Origin: Desulfovibrio sp.
Lineage (GTDB): Bacteria; Desulfobacterota; Desulfovibrionia; Desulfovibrionales; Desulfovibrionaceae
NCBI GenBank assembly: GCA_009773975.1
Contig: VSMX01000070.1
Coordinates: 266-11,676 of the forward strand
Reading direction: 5' to 3'
Length of the DNA stretch: 11,411 nucleotides
Shown: positions 5,322-11,411 of the stretch, piece by piece
Position numbering within the stretch: the first letter of the stretch is position 1
Layout: each line of letters starts with the position of its first letter
Notes under the pieces: model-generated
Told to the model about the DNA's origin: nothing
The model's database searches: none
The model's input: only the letters and a program-made list of their open reading frames with translations
Program-made: the position numbers and the translations under genes

Positions 5322-6681
5322 AATGTATGCTTACACCTGTTGCCCCCCACCCATGCAAGTCTGAAAAGGGCAAGCCATCGCTTGCGCGCACAGCGTCATT
5401 GCCAGAGTATTCCTGCCAGCGGCGAATGATTGCCTCCGCAAAGCGCGGGTCAATCTCCATAAGCCTGGCCGATCTGCCCATACGCTCGCAAGCCATGAGC
5501 GTGGAGCCGGAGCCGCCGAAAAAATCGCCCACGATACCGCCACGAGGGCTGGAATTGGCAACCATGTGTTCAATAAGAGCCACGGGTTTCATGGTAGGAT
5601 GCAGATCGGACTTTGCCGGCTTGGGCACATCGATGACGGTGGTTGCAAGTTCTTCGATGCAAAGAGCTTTCCCCTGGACGCGATAAAGTTTTTCGCCCAG
5701 GCAAAGCTGCCAGGAGCCATCTGCCATCTCCTGCAACTCCGGCATTTCCACTTCCAGGATGGAGCGCTGTTTACGGTTGCCATACCAGCGGTGGGCGGCC
5801 CCGCGCTTCCAGCCGTAAAGAATAGGCTCGTGCTGGAAGTGATAATCTCCGCGCCCAAGAACGGCCGTTTGTTTGCGCCAGATCAGGCAGGCCGCAAGCT
5901 TGAAGCCGGTAGCCATGAAAGCGCGGCGAAAAACCATGCCGTCACCGGCCTCGGAGTGGGCCACATAAATGGCACCACCAGGGCGCAGGCATTCATGCAT
6001 GGACTTGAACGCGGTCAGCAGGAATCTTTCAAAGCTTTCCGCATCCATTTTGTCATTTTTTATCTTTCCGGCCTTGCCATTGTAGTCGACGTTGTAGGGA
6101 GGGTCAGTCCAGACCATATCCAGAGATTCATCTCCCAGCAGCCTTCGACAATCCGAAAGACTGGTCGCGTCCCCGCACATGAGGCGATGCTTGCCAAGAT
6201 GCCAAATTTCGCCATCGCGGATTACGGGCTTTTCAGGTGGCTCGGGAACATCGTCCGGATCCTTGTCCTCCGGGAAAAGTTCCATGAGCATCTGATCCAG
6301 CTCCTTATCCTCGAAGCCGGTCATGGACAAGTCGAAATCGGCCAAGTGCAGGGCGCGCAGCTCCTCCAGCAAGAGATCCTCATCCCAGTCAGCCCAGGTG
6401 GCGCTCCGGTTGATCAGAATCCGGAAAGCCCGGATTTGCGCTTCGGTCAAATCGTCAGCCAGGATGACAGGAACGGTCTTCATATCCATGGCCAGGGCGG
6501 CCTTGTAGCGCAGATGCCCGTCGATCAGCTCTCCATCACTTTTGGCAAGGACTGGCACGCGAAAGCCGAACTCTTTCAGGACCCCGACCATGCGATTGAC
6601 CGCGTGGTCATTCTTGCGGGGATTTTTCTCGTATGGACGCAGGCGGGAAAGCGGCCAGTGTTCAATTTTGAGGTCAGTCAT
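5320..6681 (-). CDS. ParB-domain / DNA adenine-type methyltransferase fusion (class beta)
   Basis: A 453-residue two-domain protein. Residues 1-95 are a ParB/sulfiredoxin-type domain with the typical YEKNPRKNDHAVNRMVGVL and GELIDGHLRYKAAL (50-63) segments. After a linker (about 100-155) comes the methyltransferase: the catalytic TDPPYNVDY (192-200, motif IV), a target-recognition region with an insertion around 300-350, HPTMKP (361-366), and the SAM-binding DFFGGSGST (386-394, motif I). Motif IV before motif I places it in class beta of the amino-methyltransferases (N6-adenine or N4-cytosine). SAM is the methyl donor and phage DNA the expected substrate. Such ParB-methyltransferase proteins are common next to phage terminase genes and are thought to protect phage DNA from host restriction or to mark packaging sites. 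No partner nuclease is visible, so it looks like an orphan enzyme. Its start lies three bases after the primase stop. Confidence 0.92.
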   Translation of the reverse strand: MTDLKIEHWPLSRLRPYEKNPRKNDHAVNRMVGVLKEFGFRVPVLAKSDGELIDGHLRYKAALAMDMKTVPVILADDLTEAQIRAFRILINRSATWADWDEDLLLEELRALHLADFDLSMTGFEDKELDQMLMELFPEDKDPDDVPEPPEKPVIRDGEIWHLGKHRLMCGDATSLSDCRRLLGDESLDMVWTDPPYNVDYNGKAGKIKNDKMDAESFERFLLTAFKSMHECLRPGGAIYVAHSEAGDGMVFRRAFMATGFKLAACLIWRKQTAVLGRGDYHFQHEPILYGWKRGAAHRWYGNRKQRSILEVEMPELQEMADGSWQLCLGEKLYRVQGKALCIEELATTVIDVPKPAKSDLHPTMKPVALIEHMVANSSPRGGIVGDFFGGSGSTLMACERMGRSARLMEIDPRFAEAIIRRWQEYSGNDAVRASDGLPFSDLHGWGATGVSIH

Positions 6682-6683
6682 TT

Positions 6684-8324
6684 CTATATCCTGAAAAAAT
6701 TTTGCGGTGTGATTTCATCAGAAGGATGCAGATCAAGCCAGTCGAAAGCAGCAGGATTATCCCAAAGATAAAGAGTCAAGCTCGACATGGCCTGCCAGTC
6801 AAAAGCAGCGTCAGGGCCGACATGGCGAAAATCGCGAATCTCTTTTTTCCAGACAGCCGGGATATGCCGCCACTTGAGCCAGAGCCTGGCCACAACCAGC
6901 GGGATATCCTCAAAGACCTTTCCAGCCGCCCCCAGGGGGCCACGGAGCGCCGCGATCTCATACGCATCAAAGTCGTCTTCAGACGCCATCCTGGCTCCCC
7001 AAGCCGGGGAATACCAGGCCTGGGGAGCGTTAGCCTCCTGGACTGCATCCGACTCGGCCACTTCAGCAAAGCCGTTTTCGGCTTTTCCCCCGCCCCCCAA
7101 GTTATCCTGACCAGGAGCGGAAGTGTCCAGGCGTCCATTTTCCGCAAAACCTTGCGCGGCAAGGCTTTCTTGTGATATGCCACTCCCGTGGAGTTCCGGG
7201 CTTTCGTCCGGAAGCGAGACGCAGCCGGGCAGGCCGGCGGCTATCCAGGCGCGGATATCCACGCCCAGGGCAAAGGCGTCGCCCGGATCCTTGCCTTCCG
7301 GCGTTGGCCAGCGCATGGCCGTGCGGTAGGTATCAAGCCAGAAGTCAACGCCCACGGCCCCGGCCTCATCGTAATCCAACGCAACCAGGACGCGGGCGGC
7401 ATCCTGCAAAAGTCCATGGGCCCGGGCATCGGGCTTGCCGCGATTGGTGCGAACCGCGATTGCCCCGACAATGCCGCCACTTGCGTGGTGGATGAGCATG
7501 GCGTCAAGCTCGGCCTCGACAATGAACCAGGCTGCCAGATGACGCGAAGCCGAACCTTGCAGGACAAACGGCACGCGCTGCGAGCCTTCAAGCTCCAGGT
7601 ACTTGGGAGCTTGGCCGATCAGATCTTCCTTGTGCCGGCGGATCCGGATATTGGCCACGCGGCCTGCCGAGTCAAAAGTGGGCACCACAATGCCGCGCGG
7701 GATGAAAAGCTTTGTCCTGGTCTTGCCATCCTGGCCAACTTTGTCTGCCAGACCGAAACTGGAGCGCGGCCGGAACCTGCCTTGGTACTTGTCGCTTTCC
7801 GGCGGCAGCCAACCAAGGCGATATCTGGCCCGGGCTTCGGCATCCAGGCCACGGCCTGCCAGCCATATCAGAGCTGTGGAATCGTCATGCAGATGTCGTT
7901 CTCCGGATTCGACCAGCTTCATGGCGGCTTCCGCCCAGATGGAAGATGTGGGCGGAACTTCCTTCGGCTCCCAGGACTTGCTTGCGGTTTTGGGTTCGGC
8001 CGGGGCGCGCCGGCGGCGATAAATTTTTTTGCCGCCTTCAATGCCAAGCTCTCCCAGGGCAGCCTTGAAATCCATCCCTTCGCACTTGACCAGGTAGGCT
8101 ATGGTGTCGCCGCTGGCCCCGCACTTGCGGCAAGACCAGATGCCGGAGATCTTGTGATCGGCGCAGATTTCGCCAAGGTGGTCATCCCGATCCGGCCAGA
8201 CCATGAAACGGTCCGACTTGCCGGGCTCGCCGCCGCAAAGCGGGCAGGGGCCGTTCCAGCCATTGCCCTGGCGTTTGATGGCCTGGCCAAAACGGAAGCG
8301 GTAAAAGTCAAGCAAGGAGGTCAT
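6684..8324 (-). CDS. DnaG-like phage primase (zinc finger + TOPRIM)
   Basis: A 546-residue protein that would make RNA primers at the phage origin. It begins with a CHC2-type zinc domain: CPLC (27-30), C54/H57, and CRKC (65-68) followed by GASGDTIAYLVKCEGMDF, the 'G.SGD.I.....' pattern of primase zinc fingers. A catalytic core follows, with WLAGRGL (154-160), IPRGIVVPTFD, and a TOPRIM region with IVEAELDAM (E270), VALDYDEAG (DxD at 317/319) and EGKDPGDAF (343-351). Beyond residue 370 a Gly/Ser/Ala-rich linker leads to a C-terminal region, last recognisably YEIAALRGPL and WDNPAAFDWLDLHPSDE, which I cannot assign. It lacks the helicase, which is the separate upstream gene. AAGAGG about eight bases before the ATG supports the start. 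A large inverted repeat lies just upstream. Confidence 0.9.
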   Translation of the reverse strand: MTSLLDFYRFRFGQAIKRQGNGWNGPCPLCGGEPGKSDRFMVWPDRDDHLGEICADHKISGIWSCRKCGASGDTIAYLVKCEGMDFKAALGELGIEGGKKIYRRRRAPAEPKTASKSWEPKEVPPTSSIWAEAAMKLVESGERHLHDDSTALIWLAGRGLDAEARARYRLGWLPPESDKYQGRFRPRSSFGLADKVGQDGKTRTKLFIPRGIVVPTFDSAGRVANIRIRRHKEDLIGQAPKYLELEGSQRVPFVLQGSASRHLAAWFIVEAELDAMLIHHASGGIVGAIAVRTNRGKPDARAHGLLQDAARVLVALDYDEAGAVGVDFWLDTYRTAMRWPTPEGKDPGDAFALGVDIRAWIAAGLPGCVSLPDESPELHGSGISQESLAAQGFAENGRLDTSAPGQDNLGGGGKAENGFAEVAESDAVQEANAPQAWYSPAWGARMASEDDFDAYEIAALRGPLGAAGKVFEDIPLVVARLWLKWRHIPAVWKKEIRDFRHVGPDAAFDWQAMSSLTLYLWDNPAAFDWLDLHPSDEITPQNFFRI

Positions 8325-8342
8325 TGCCTTGGCCTCTTATGT

Positions 8343-8464
8343 TGGAACATTGGAACAATCTTAAGTATAACTTCTTCGCGTAAGAGAAAAAAATAAAATA
8401 TTATATTATGACAAAAACTCGCGCGCGCGAAAAAAGTTATACTGTTGATTGTTCCAATGTTCCA
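8343..8464. other. Candidate phage replication origin: 122-bp inverted repeat with iteron-like units
   Basis: The left arm has TGGAACATTGGAACAATC (8343-8360) and AGTATAACTT (8364-8373). The right arm has the exact complements, AAGTTATACT (8434-8443) and GATTGTTCCAATGTTCCA (8447-8464), and the three bases in between differ on each side. Each arm contains two adjacent 8-bp units, TTGGAACA. The centre (8381-8420) is very AT-rich and is flanked by short CG tracts (CGCG at 8377-8380 and a run of eight or more alternating bases near 8420-8429). P4 and SaPI origins consist of 8-bp-class iterons flanking or next to AT-rich DNA and are bound by the D5/P4-type replication protein, whose gene ends ten bases away here. 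Alternatives: a two-way regulatory operator or a giant terminator. Confidence 0.6.
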
Positions 8465-8474
8465 TTTTGAAGCA

Positions 8475-10193
8475 TTATGACCTTGCATGATTCTCAACCC
8501 TTTCCCTGGCTTCGGCAGTCAGTGTCAATCCCAGCCGCCAAGTACCGTTGCTTTTCATGGATGGGATTCCTTTTTTGTTCAGCAATTCGCCAAAGCGCCT
8601 TGTCGATATGCTGTACCGTTTATCCCGGTTCTCCGCGTACCAGAGACAGAAAGCGTCATAGAGCTCATTGGCCCGAACCTTCAGTTGGTAGTCTTTGGGA
8701 TTTTCCTGGTATGGCTCCCGCACACACCATTCCTCAAGGAACTGCGCGAGATCGTCGAATTTCAACCTCTGTTCCCGCGCCCAGGCCTTGACTTTTTCCG
8801 GGACGTTCAGATCGAAACCGTTTTTCAGATATTCCACGGCTCCTTTGACCATTCTGGCAAGAACCCCCCTTACTTCGCTTTCCTCCTGGAGCTTGGCGTC
8901 GAGATTTTTTATTTCCGGCCGTTCATGAGGCTCTTTCGGCTCCGGAACAAATGAAAACGGCCATTTCACTATTATTGCCCTGGACCAGAACGCGGCATCA
9001 TCTGCCTTGGCTTTCGGCAGCTCATTGGTTGTCATGATGGGTAGATGGGTTTGCTCCCATTTGGTGCTCTTCTTTTCGTAATTGCCGCGCGCGCTGATCT
9101 TGCCTCCACCGGTGAGTTTTTTCAGTTTGGCGAGGTCAAAGCGCTGATGTTCTTCGGCCTCGTTGATCCAGGCAATACACATGCCCCGAAGCTCCAGAAT
9201 ATCTGGCGAGGAAGATGAGCTACTTCGTGGGGCACCGGTCTGGAGAAACATATCGACGTTCACATCCCCTGATAACTCGTCCCCCATGACCTTGGTAACG
9301 AGCTTGATAAGTGTGTCCTTGCCATTTCTGCCATGTTCGCCCCAGAAAATAACAAAAACATGGTCAGTTCTTTTCGTAATCAAGCCATATCCCAGAAGGC
9401 GCCAAATAAAATCTACAACTTCCTTGTCCCCCCTTGTCTCTCCCATTGAGGAAAGCAGATAATCCATTGTTTGCGGGGACTGGGCTGGGAAATCGAAAAG
9501 ACTTGGATGATATGGGGTGGTTAAAGCGTTGAGAATATAGTCCTCGGGCCTGCCAGGCATGAGACGTCCATCCTTCAGATTGATCACACCGTTTGGGCAA
9601 GCCTTGAGAAAGGGATTGCAATCGAATTGTTCTGGTTTTGCCAGCAAAGGGTTTTCAATCCGTTTGCATGATTCAAGCAGCTGCTCCTGCCCGTTGGGTC
9701 TGGTCAGGTTTTTTACACGCTGATAAGCAGTGTCCGCCAATTTTTGCAGATATCTTTGCCGGTCTTTGTCCGTCTCTTCGTTGGCTTCAGCCTTTTTTCT
9801 GTCTGCAAAGTCCTGATAAATTTCCCAGACTTTTCTTATTGCTTGATATTTTTGATTAAAAAAATCCTCTTCCCAGTGGTGCCCAGCCCAAAATAACCAC
9901 AACTCCCAATTGACAACATAAATGAATTTGTTGCGATACAAACGGCTGAATAATCTGGCGTCACCGATAGAATTTTCATCTAGGTATATCTGGATATCTT
10001 CATCGCTTATTGTTTCACCGCTAGGCTGAATGGGAGGAGCGACCGCAGCCTTTTTTTTCTTTTCTGCCGTTATTTTTTCTCTTCTTTCCTCCAGGTCTTT
10101 TTTCTTTTTATTTTCACGAGCAAGTTTTTCATCCTCGATTCTGGCATTGACCTGCTCTTCCATACTCATTTCCGGAATAGGTTTTTTATACAT
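8475..10193 (-). CDS. D5/P4-type phage replicative helicase (SF3 family)
   Basis: A 572-residue protein with a Lys/Glu-rich, probably coiled-coil N-terminus (11-50), then the D5 N-terminal region (NPFLKACPNGVINLKDGRL, 193-211) and the SF3 helicase core. The core has Walker A GEHGRNGKDT (285-294), Walker B MCIAWINEAEE (338-348), KKLTGGGKISARG (358-370) and the sensor segment LPIMTTNELP (384-393). The C-terminal part (RRFGELLNKKGI and GTWRLGLTL) looks like the DNA-binding winged helix seen in D5-type proteins. These ring helicases open the phage origin and unwind DNA. P4 alpha carries primase and helicase in one chain of about 780 residues; here the primase is the next gene, so the shorter length fits. 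Start at 10193 has only a weak ribosome binding site, and ATGs at codons 9 and 11 are alternatives. An extended -10 promoter lies just upstream. Confidence 0.9.
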   Translation of the reverse strand: MYKKPIPEMSMEEQVNARIEDEKLARENKKKKDLEERREKITAEKKKKAAVAPPIQPSGETISDEDIQIYLDENSIGDARLFSRLYRNKFIYVVNWELWLFWAGHHWEEDFFNQKYQAIRKVWEIYQDFADRKKAEANEETDKDRQRYLQKLADTAYQRVKNLTRPNGQEQLLESCKRIENPLLAKPEQFDCNPFLKACPNGVINLKDGRLMPGRPEDYILNALTTPYHPSLFDFPAQSPQTMDYLLSSMGETRGDKEVVDFIWRLLGYGLITKRTDHVFVIFWGEHGRNGKDTLIKLVTKVMGDELSGDVNVDMFLQTGAPRSSSSSSPDILELRGMCIAWINEAEEHQRFDLAKLKKLTGGGKISARGNYEKKSTKWEQTHLPIMTTNELPKAKADDAAFWSRAIIVKWPFSFVPEPKEPHERPEIKNLDAKLQEESEVRGVLARMVKGAVEYLKNGFDLNVPEKVKAWAREQRLKFDDLAQFLEEWCVREPYQENPKDYQLKVRANELYDAFCLWYAENRDKRYSISTRRFGELLNKKGIPSMKSNGTWRLGLTLTAEARERVENHARS

Positions 10194-10211
10194 TATCCAT
10201 CACTCTTATTT

Positions 10212-10220
10212 ATTATATCA
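10212..10220 (-). promoter_or_regulatory. Extended -10 promoter of the helicase gene
   Basis: On the minus strand TGA-TATAAT gives a perfect -10 with the TGn extension, about 20 bases before the helicase ATG. There is no good -35 at 16-18 bases, which is normal for extended -10 promoters. It would start the replication operon. Confidence 0.55.
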
Positions 10221-10501
10221 ACATGGCGGCAATTATTTATGAGTCCAAAATTCCGCGACTTTCATTCCACAAATCGCGACCGAAACCGGGGAGCGTTTCG
10301 CCCGTGCCCAATGGGGGGCCGGAAAGGACCCGCCGCCGATTGAGCCAGTTGGCAGCGCCACGACAGCCAATCAAACTCATTGGACTTCTTTGGCGCGGTT
10401 TAAATAAACCCAGGGGGTGCGGGGGATTGTGCCGCCGGTCAGGTGGGGCGGTCGGCGGCCCGTATGATGATGTTTGATGATATGGAAGATAGGCGGTTGC
10501 C

Positions 10502-10552
10502 TTGCGACCATATCGCCCTATTTCGCGGGGTAATGTCGCAATTAGGTCGCAA
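10502..10552. repeat. Repeated GTCGCAA motifs, two in tandem and one inverted
   Basis: TTGCGACC (10502-10509), TGTCGCAA (10534-10541) and GGTCGCAA (10545-10552) share a GTCGCAA core. The two direct copies are 11 bases apart, about one helical turn, and the first is inverted relative to them. Such spacing fits protein binding on one face of DNA, such as a repressor or an integrase arm site. Confidence 0.5.
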
Positions 10553-10559
10553 AAGCAAA

Positions 10560-10593
10560 AACAGGTTACATCATGAACATGATGTAACCTGTT
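10560..10593 (-). terminator. Intrinsic terminator of the tRNA gene
   Basis: A perfect 16-bp stem has arms 10560-10575 and 10578-10593, allowing a small loop. It is followed on the minus strand by TTTTGCTTTTG. It begins ten bases after the tRNA 3' end, so it would end the tRNA transcript and insulate the helicase region. Confidence 0.8.
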
Positions 10594-10602
10594 GAAATAT
10601 AA

Positions 10603-10678
10603 TGGTGGGCCCACCAGGACTTGAACCTGGAACCGACCGGTTATGAGCCGGGGGCTCTGCCAATTGAGCTATGGGCCC
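10603..10678 (-). tRNA. tRNA with CAU anticodon (Met elongator, or Ile2 if lysidine-modified)
   Basis: A complete 76-base cloverleaf can be folded. The acceptor stem is GGGCCCA/TGGGCCC, with D stem GCTC/GAGC, anticodon loop CTCATAA (anticodon CAT at 10645-10643), T stem CCAGG/CCTGG with loop TTCAAGT, discriminator A73 and encoded CCA. The anticodon stem has four pairs, with a C27-T43 mismatch, and C26 is unusual. It lacks the three G-C pairs of initiator tRNA, so it is not fMet. The C4-G69 and C5-G68 pairs are those that E. coli TilS uses to recognise tRNA-Ile2, so a lysidine-modified Ile tRNA reading AUA is a real alternative to elongator Met. Its 3' end faces the phage genes, as expected if it were an integration site. 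Confidence 0.93.
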
Positions 10679-10686
10679 GAACCGCC

Positions 10687-10715
10687 TTTCTAATTCCTAA
10701 TTGTTTGTCTGTCAA
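10687..10715 (-). promoter_or_regulatory. Promoter of the tRNA gene
   Basis: Minus strand TTGACA (10710-10715) is followed, 17 bases on, by TAGAAA (10687-10692). Transcription would start near 10680, almost at the tRNA 5' end. The -35 lies in the first of two TTTGTCTGTCAAT repeats. Confidence 0.65.
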
Positions 10716-10741
10716 TGGAATTATTTGTCTGTCAATTGACA
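10704..10741. repeat. Two direct TTTGTCTGTCAAT repeats ending in a TGTCAATTGACA palindrome
   Basis: TTTGTCTGTCAAT occurs at 10704-10716 and again at 10724-10736, exactly 20 bases apart. The second copy runs into a perfect 12-bp palindrome, TGTCAATTGACA (10730-10741). The repeats cover the -35 boxes of both the tRNA and the divergent gene, so they are placed to act as operators, or to duplicate a promoter element. Confidence 0.7.
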
Positions 10742-10766
10742 TTCCCATAATTGCCCAAATTATTAT
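10736..10766 (+). promoter_or_regulatory. Candidate promoter of the AcrVA2-like gene
   Basis: TTGACA (10736-10741, perfect -35) is followed by TATTAT (10761-10766, five of six -10 bases) with a long 19-base spacer. The -35 is one half of the palindrome, so a bound repressor would block it. Confidence 0.45.
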
Positions 10767-10850
10767 CTGGATTTCCAAAAAAAATTGTGCAAACCTGATG
10801 GGCAGTATGATTGCAATTTATTTTCCGCAACAATTTAACAAGGGCTGCTT

Positions 10851-11411
10851 ATGAAAAACCCGGAGATATCCGTGCCCAACCAGTTCCTGAACTTTTTCAG
10901 CTCAAAAGTTCCCGATGTCTGGAAAGCGGTTGATTATTACCGTTATATGCGCGACAAGGAGGAGGACGACTGGGACAGGCGGGTTTTTATGCCTCTTTCG
11001 GGCTGGAACGCGATAACGGAAAGGCTTTTGCCGAAAAGCTCCGTTGAGGCGCAGGTCTTCGCGGCCAACAATCTGCAGGTCATGGGCGCGTGGCGGCCAA
11101 CACAGGACATCCTGCGTTTTGACGCGGATTTTTACGGCATGCTCACCAAAACCGGGGTATCGGGCAATCTGCCTGTTGAAATTCTGGAAAGAATGCCGGC
11201 CTGGGCGCTTTACTTCGAAGCGCGCGGGCTTGTGGTGGAAGGCAGGCATTATGACGGCTTTTTCGCCGGCCTGGACCAGAGCGACAACAGGGAACAGCTG
11301 ATTTTGCGCCTGCACTTTGTCGCGCTTGAAAATATGGCGATTCTGCCGTATTTGTTGCCGCTGGGCGACTGGAGCGTGGAAGAGGCCGTTGCCAGAACCA
11401 ACGAGCAGCAG
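10851..11411 (+). CDS. AcrVA2-like protein, N-terminal part (partial, runs off right edge)
   Basis: The frame is open from ATG 10851 to the last base (187 codons, no stop). AAGGG lies six bases upstream, and an in-frame TAA upstream rules out an earlier start. The sequence resembles the N-terminal half of AcrVA2, an anti-CRISPR that lowers Cas12a production. The common blocks that I see, comparing from memory, are FMPLSGW (46-52), a helix ending in the GAWRPTQDILRFD segment (79-91; AcrVA2 has GAWRNT.GIY..D), MPAWALYFE (115-123; AcrVA2 has LPDWCVYVD), YDGFFAGLD (134-142) and PYLLPLGDWSVEEAV (166-180; AcrVA2 has PFIL..GQSVAEVL). AcrVA2 relatives are common on plasmids and phages in hosts without Cas12a, so the true target here is unknown. 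The C-terminal half, expected to carry the His/Arg-rich end of the family, is outside the window. It is transcribed away from the phage operon, beyond the tRNA. Confidence 0.62.
   Translation, partial: MKNPEISVPNQFLNFFSSKVPDVWKAVDYYRYMRDKEEDDWDRRVFMPLSGWNAITERLLPKSSVEAQVFAANNLQVMGAWRPTQDILRFDADFYGMLTKTGVSGNLPVEILERMPAWALYFEARGLVVEGRHYDGFFAGLDQSDNREQLILRLHFVALENMAILPYLLPLGDWSVEEAVARTNEQQ

Larger units (their letters stand above)
10194..10602. other. Leader region upstream of the helicase gene; no convincing gene
   Basis: This 409-base stretch holds the helicase promoter, several inverted repeats and the tRNA terminator. Examples are GGTTTA-AA-TAAACC (10397-10410) and a GCCGCCG/CGGCGGC pair near 10430-10460. 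A 47-codon minus-strand ORF (10380 to 10237, peptide starting MSLIGCRGAANWLNRRR) has only a poor AAGAAG ribosome binding site and no recognisable family. The GC-rich part may be a structured leader or a remnant of an early gene. Confidence 0.5.

Noticed and set aside
5566..6771. 401-codon plus-strand frame opposite the methyltransferase
   Set aside because: The opposite strand has complete ParB and methyltransferase motifs, whereas this translation has none and crosses the gene boundary.
7188..8396. 402-codon plus-strand frame opposite the primase
   Set aside because: It is a shadow of the primase codons; it has no motif and no ribosome binding site, and it runs into the inverted repeat.
8343..8464. 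Inverted repeat as IS or transposon ends
   Set aside because: There is no transposase between or around the arms, the interior is only about 40-60 bases, and no target-site duplication is apparent.
10237..10614. 125-codon minus-strand frame upstream of the helicase
   Set aside because: It begins inside the tRNA 3' end and passes through the terminator stem, so the long form cannot be a normal gene. Only the inner 47-codon part remains a faint possibility.
10902..11315. Minus-strand frame opposite the AcrVA2-like gene
   Set aside because: The plus-strand frame is open to the window edge with a proper start and family-like blocks; this one has neither.

Overview
The window looks like the packaging, replication and boundary part of a temperate tailed phage or prophage. 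From about 10.2 kb down to base 1 almost everything is read on the minus strand. In transcription order the genes are: a D5/P4-type SF3 helicase, a DnaG-like zinc-finger/TOPRIM primase, a ParB-domain adenine-type DNA methyltransferase, a terminase small subunit candidate, a double zinc-ribbon protein, a GpA-family large terminase, a small helix-turn-helix protein, a gpW/DUF6148-like head-tail protein and a lambda-type portal protein that runs off the left edge. Most junctions from the methyltransferase to the portal are tight or overlapping (TAATG, TGATG), as in a co-transcribed phage operon. The host cannot be fixed from this sequence. Moderate-to-high GC, good Shine-Dalgarno sites and sigma70-like -35/-10 boxes suit a Gram-negative bacterium, and the terminase small subunit reminds me of Desulfovibrio-type prophages, but this is only a weak guess.

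Three non-coding or nearly non-coding stretches carry most of the unexpected signal. (1) The gap at 1563-1929, between the helix-turn-helix gene and the head genes, holds a plus-strand 26-codon ORF. It encodes a hydrophobic Fst/Ldr-like peptide whose ribosome binding site is locked in a hairpin. It is followed by a long perfect stem-loop and a second copy of a 12-bp sequence from inside the ORF, and a TTGACA-bearing promoter candidate faces it from the other side. This is the layout of a par/Fst type I toxin-antitoxin locus, carried here as a small 'moron' inside a phage operon. Beside it lie 9-bp tandem repeats. (2) The gap at 8325-8474, between helicase and primase, is a 122-bp near-perfect inverted repeat. 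It has paired 8-bp iteron-like units, TTGGAACA, flanking an AT-rich centre and a short CG-alternating tract. It resembles a P4/SaPI-type replication origin. (3) The gap at 5238-5321, upstream of the small terminase gene, has two strong tandem hairpins, the second followed by a plus-strand T-run.

At the right end, the helicase gene has an extended -10 promoter and about 400 bp of upstream DNA with repeated GTCGCAA motifs. Then come a strong intrinsic terminator and a CAU-anticodon tRNA with encoded CCA (minus strand). The tRNA promoter and the promoter candidate of the next, divergent gene share repeats (TTTGTCTGTCAAT twice) and a perfect TGTCAATTGACA palindrome. The divergent plus-strand gene (10851 to the right edge) resembles the N-terminal part of the AcrVA2 family, the Cas12a-targeting anti-CRISPR that has many unexplained relatives on mobile elements. 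The tRNA could be a phage-borne gene or the attachment-site tRNA marking the prophage border. No integrase or repeated tRNA end is visible here to decide.
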